Both the position numbers and the translations under genes were made by a program. Under the pieces are notes generated by a model. It did no database searches and had not been told where the DNA came from. It saw only the letters and a program-made list of their open reading frames with translations. Positions 61,904-64,000 of a stretch of 64,000 nt of DNA are shown piece after piece (position 1 is the first letter of the stretch; each line of letters opens with the position of its first letter). This DNA is from Roseibium hamelinense (lineage in GTDB: Bacteria > Pseudomonadota > Alphaproteobacteria > Rhizobiales > Stappiaceae), in NCBI RefSeq assembly GCF_007830545.1, contig NZ_VLLF01000010.1, forward strand, positions 1 to 64,000, in the 5' to 3' direction.

Positions 61904-62860
61904 CTAAGACAAGGAGCGCCCGATCGTCAGGAACTTTTCACGGCGTTGCTGACGCAGAGCTTGTGCATCAAGGTCCGACAGTTCGCCGAGCGCGGCGTCG
62001 ATGGCCGCTCCCGCGCGGTCAATGACGGTCTCTTTTGCCCGGTGCGCGCCGCCTACAGGTTCTTCGACAATGCCGTCGATAACACCGAGCTGCAAAAGAT
62101 CTTGCGCAGTGATCTTCATATTGGTCGCAGCGTCTTGTGCCCTGGTGCTGTCACGCCAAAGGATAGATGCCGCGCCCTCAGGGGAAATCACCGAATAGAT
62201 CGCATGTTCAAGCATCAAGACCTTGTTGGCCGTTGCAATGGCGATCGCACCGCCGGAGCCGCCTTCACCGATCACGATCGAAACGGTTGGAACGCCAAGC
62301 CCCAGGCCTTTGTCTGTAGACCGGGCAATGGCTTCCGCCTGGCCGCGCTCCTCGGCACCTATGCCCGGGTAAGCACCGGCCGTGTCAACGAGCGAAATCA
62401 CCGGAAGGCCAAAACGCTCCGCCAAATCCATGATCCGGACAGCCTTGCGGTATCCTTCCGGCCGGGCCATGCCAAAGTTGTGCTTGAGCCGGGTTTGGGT
62501 ATCAGAGCCCTTTTCTTGCGCCAACACAGCAACCGATTGGCCTCGAAACCGGCCGAGGCCGGCAATGATCGCATGATCTTCACCAAAACTGCGATCACCC
62601 GCCAGCGGCGAGAAGTCCTCGATCAGTCCTCCGACATACTCGGCCGCATGCGGCCGGTCCGGATGCCGGGCAACCAGTGTCTTTTGCCAAGGTGTCAGTT
62701 TTGTATAAAGGTCTTTAAGGGTCTGGGACGATTTACCCTTCAGCCGTTCAATCTCATCATCAACATTGACGGCTTCGCCGCCCGCAGCCAGCGCCCGAAG
62801 CTCCTGGATCTTACCCTCGATATCGGCAACCGGTTTTTCAAATTCCAAATAACTATGCAT
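61904..62860 (-). CDS. accA: Acetyl-CoA carboxylase carboxyltransferase subunit alpha
   Basis: A 318-residue subunit of the carboxyltransferase (with AccD) that moves CO2 from biotin to acetyl-CoA, giving malonyl-CoA for fatty-acid synthesis. The N-terminal helical part opens [19 protein letters not shown], and the crotonase-fold core contains [32 protein letters not shown] and [20 protein letters not shown]. Full length. ATG at 62860 has a weak ribosome site (GAG three bases upstream). A GC hairpin (GCCGCA-TGG-TGCGGC) lies about 30 bases upstream in the leader. Confidence 0.98.
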   Translation of the reverse strand: MHSYLEFEKPVADIEGKIQELRALAAGGEAVNVDDEIERLKGKSSQTLKDLYTKLTPWQKTLVARHPDRPHAAEYVGGLIEDFSPLAGDRSFGEDHAIIAGLGRFRGQSVAVLAQEKGSDTQTRLKHNFGMARPEGYRKAVRIMDLAERFGLPVISLVDTAGAYPGIGAEERGQAEAIARSTDKGLGLGVPTVSIVIGEGGSGGAIAIATANKVLMLEHAIYSVISPEGAASILWRDSTRAQDAATNMKITAQDLLQLGVIDGIVEEPVGGAHRAKETVIDRAGAAIDAALGELSDLDAQALRQQRREKFLTIGRSLS

Positions 62861-63030
62861 GTACTCGACAACCTGACTGCAAGCCGTTACGCCGCATGGT
62901 GCGGCTTTATTGAGCAGACGCCAAAGGCCAGCTCAACAAGACCCCGCGGACCGACCGCAGGACAACAAGATTTGCCTAGGGCTCTACCAAGACTGAAGAA
63001 CACGCGCAAGAGTACCCGAAGGCATGGTCT

Positions 63031-63864
63031 TTACCGCTTTGCGCTGTCGGTTTGCTCGGATTCAATGTTCAGCTTTGAGGCCTGAACCACCAATTGCCCT
63101 GATTTGGTCTGGAGCGAAATACGATACGGTATTAGCACATCGTCCCGCCCGGCAGGCGCGAGCCAGGCTTCCATGCTCGCTTTTTCCATATATTTGACAC
63201 TGGCCTTTGACGGACGGTGGCCTGCAACGGGCACCCAACGCGCATTGCACACGACAACCGGACCGTCATATCCACGGCCCTTGACTTGTTTAATCTCACG
63301 AAAGCTCAGCTTGATGTCGAAACGGGTCCAGCCATCGAAAATCGGCAGCTTGCGCTGACAAGCCTCCGGCCCCAGTCCTGATTTTGTCTTGACCGGCATC
63401 AGCGCAGCACTGAGCGGGTCCATGGCATTGCGCTGATGTTTTTTGGTGACCTTAATACGCTCTTTGTTCGGTTTGAACTGGGGCGTGACTTCCATCTTCC
63501 GGATATTACCGGATCCCTGCGCCAAGGCGACATAGAAGTCCCGATTGGCGGCATGAGATGCCATCCGGTATTTGGACGGGACGACCTTGGTCCCGACAAG
63601 CCAGCCTGCGGCTTCCGCACCACCCTTACCGGTCGAGAACAGCGTTCCGATCCCGGCAGGCTCCAGCCCGACTTTGGCCGAGTACGCATTGCCCTGAAGA
63701 GCAAGTGATAAGGTCCCTTTCCCGATCTTAAGCCCGGAGATCGAGATGGCGTAGAGGCCTCCGACACTCGCCTTCTTCGCGTCGGCCGGGGCCGGCAAAC
63801 AGGACAGGGCAAAAAGAGGCAGAGCCAGAAACCGCCCCAAAATCTTGGATACCGACACGTTCAT
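63031..63864 (-). CDS. Exported DUF3108-domain protein
   Basis: A 277-residue periplasmic protein with a Sec signal (cleavage near PADAKK, residue 30) and a beta-rich DUF3108 body: YAISISGLKIGKGTLSLAL, AAGWLVGTKVVPSKYRM, and WLAPAGRDDVLIPYRISLQT near the end. Two Cys (EACQRK and VVCNARW) may form a disulfide. ATG at 63864 has GGAGG directly adjacent; TTG at 63879 is the alternative. DUF3108 proteins are common in alphaproteobacteria and have no proven function. accA lies 170 bases downstream on the same strand. Confidence 0.88.
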   Translation of the reverse strand: MNVSVSKILGRFLALPLFALSCLPAPADAKKASVGGLYAISISGLKIGKGTLSLALQGNAYSAKVGLEPAGIGTLFSTGKGGAEAAGWLVGTKVVPSKYRMASHAANRDFYVALAQGSGNIRKMEVTPQFKPNKERIKVTKKHQRNAMDPLSAALMPVKTKSGLGPEACQRKLPIFDGWTRFDIKLSFREIKQVKGRGYDGPVVVCNARWVPVAGHRPSKASVKYMEKASMEAWLAPAGRDDVLIPYRISLQTKSGQLVVQASKLNIESEQTDSAKR

Positions 63865-63961
63865 CCTCCGCGCCGCCAATGTGGCAACGAAACAGCGCTA
63901 CAATTATCCGTCAGTTACCTTACCAGAGCCTGGACGGATTCGTTGTGAGATTGTTCGCAAT

Positions 63962-63990
63962 CATGGTAACTCTATCGTTAACATACCATG
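63962..63990. promoter_or_regulatory. Inverted repeat CATGGTA-N15-TACCATG at the right edge
   Basis: Seven-base perfect arms at 63962-63968 and 63984-63990 lie in the gap upstream of the DUF3108 gene. It could be an operator for a gene beyond the window or for DUF3108. Chance is possible. Confidence 0.3.
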
Positions 63991-64000
63991 ACGGGGTCTG

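Noticed and set aside
61853-63085. 410-codon plus-strand frame opposite accA
   Set aside because: Antisense shadow of accA and of the gap beyond it.
1-64000. CRISPR array, IS element, integron or rRNA operon
   Set aside because: No regularly spaced repeats, transposase or integrase genes, terminal repeats or rRNA sequence were seen while reading both strands.

Overview
The window reads as a compact chromosomal segment of an alphaproteobacterium, most likely in the Hyphomicrobiales and plausibly a Roseibium/Labrenzia/Stappia-type marine relative. The clues are an isoquinoline-1-oxidoreductase pair, IalB, DUF3108 and NodT-type lipoproteins, an alphaproteobacterial LexA box (GAAC-N7-GAAC) before an imuA-imuB-dnaE2 cassette, and tightly packed genes. 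The placement is inference; no rRNA gene is present. I see no phage, IS element, integrase or CRISPR array.

Left third (1-21 kb): typA; a MarR regulator with a Bcr/CflA-type drug exporter, followed by folP; an argG / Fe-S protein / TspO run on the minus strand; a DUF3302-HlyD-NodT efflux cluster with no recognisable transporter; a TetR regulator divergent from iorAB across two palindromes; an HxlR regulator; a small membrane protein; a GlxA-type AraC regulator divergent from an alpha/beta hydrolase that seems to have two starts; an M20 amidohydrolase; rlmN; IalB.

Middle (21-44 kb): an ECF sigma factor without an adjacent anti-sigma gene; a SpoU methyltransferase; a quinone oxidoreductase behind a possible 14-residue leader peptide; a class IV aminotransferase; exonuclease III; a GH25 lipoprotein; an SH3 protein; an ispG-pdxY-DUF429 run; two tandem paralogous membrane proteins; 3-hydroxybutyrate dehydrogenase with a patatin-like hydrolase; a 450-bp gap with a sigma-54-like promoter and a 12-bp hairpin ahead of an exported pentapeptide-repeat protein; MipA; YggT; a thioredoxin-LON-Trm112 run; a ProXp-ala-type deacylase; tRNA-Gly(GCC); gamma-glutamyltransferase; cytochrome c; an EEP-family phosphodiesterase; YchJ.

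Right third (44-64 kb): an SDR gene divergent from a TetR regulator, then an RND efflux pair; the SOS mutagenesis cassette imuA-imuB-dnaE2; an AT-rich gap holding a 49-residue small-protein gene with its own Shine-Dalgarno and terminator; a flippase plus GNAT/FemAB-like pair; an acyl-CoA synthetase; an L,D-transpeptidase lipoprotein; accA; a DUF3108 protein.

Recurring themes are local regulator-plus-exporter or enzyme modules with visible palindromic operators, envelope remodelling (GH25, YafK-type L,D-transpeptidase, MipA, flippase) and stress mutagenesis. Nothing here is unmistakably a new system. The best leads are the 49-residue gene, the sigma-54-like element with hairpin, the dual-start hydrolase and the exporter cluster lacking a transporter.
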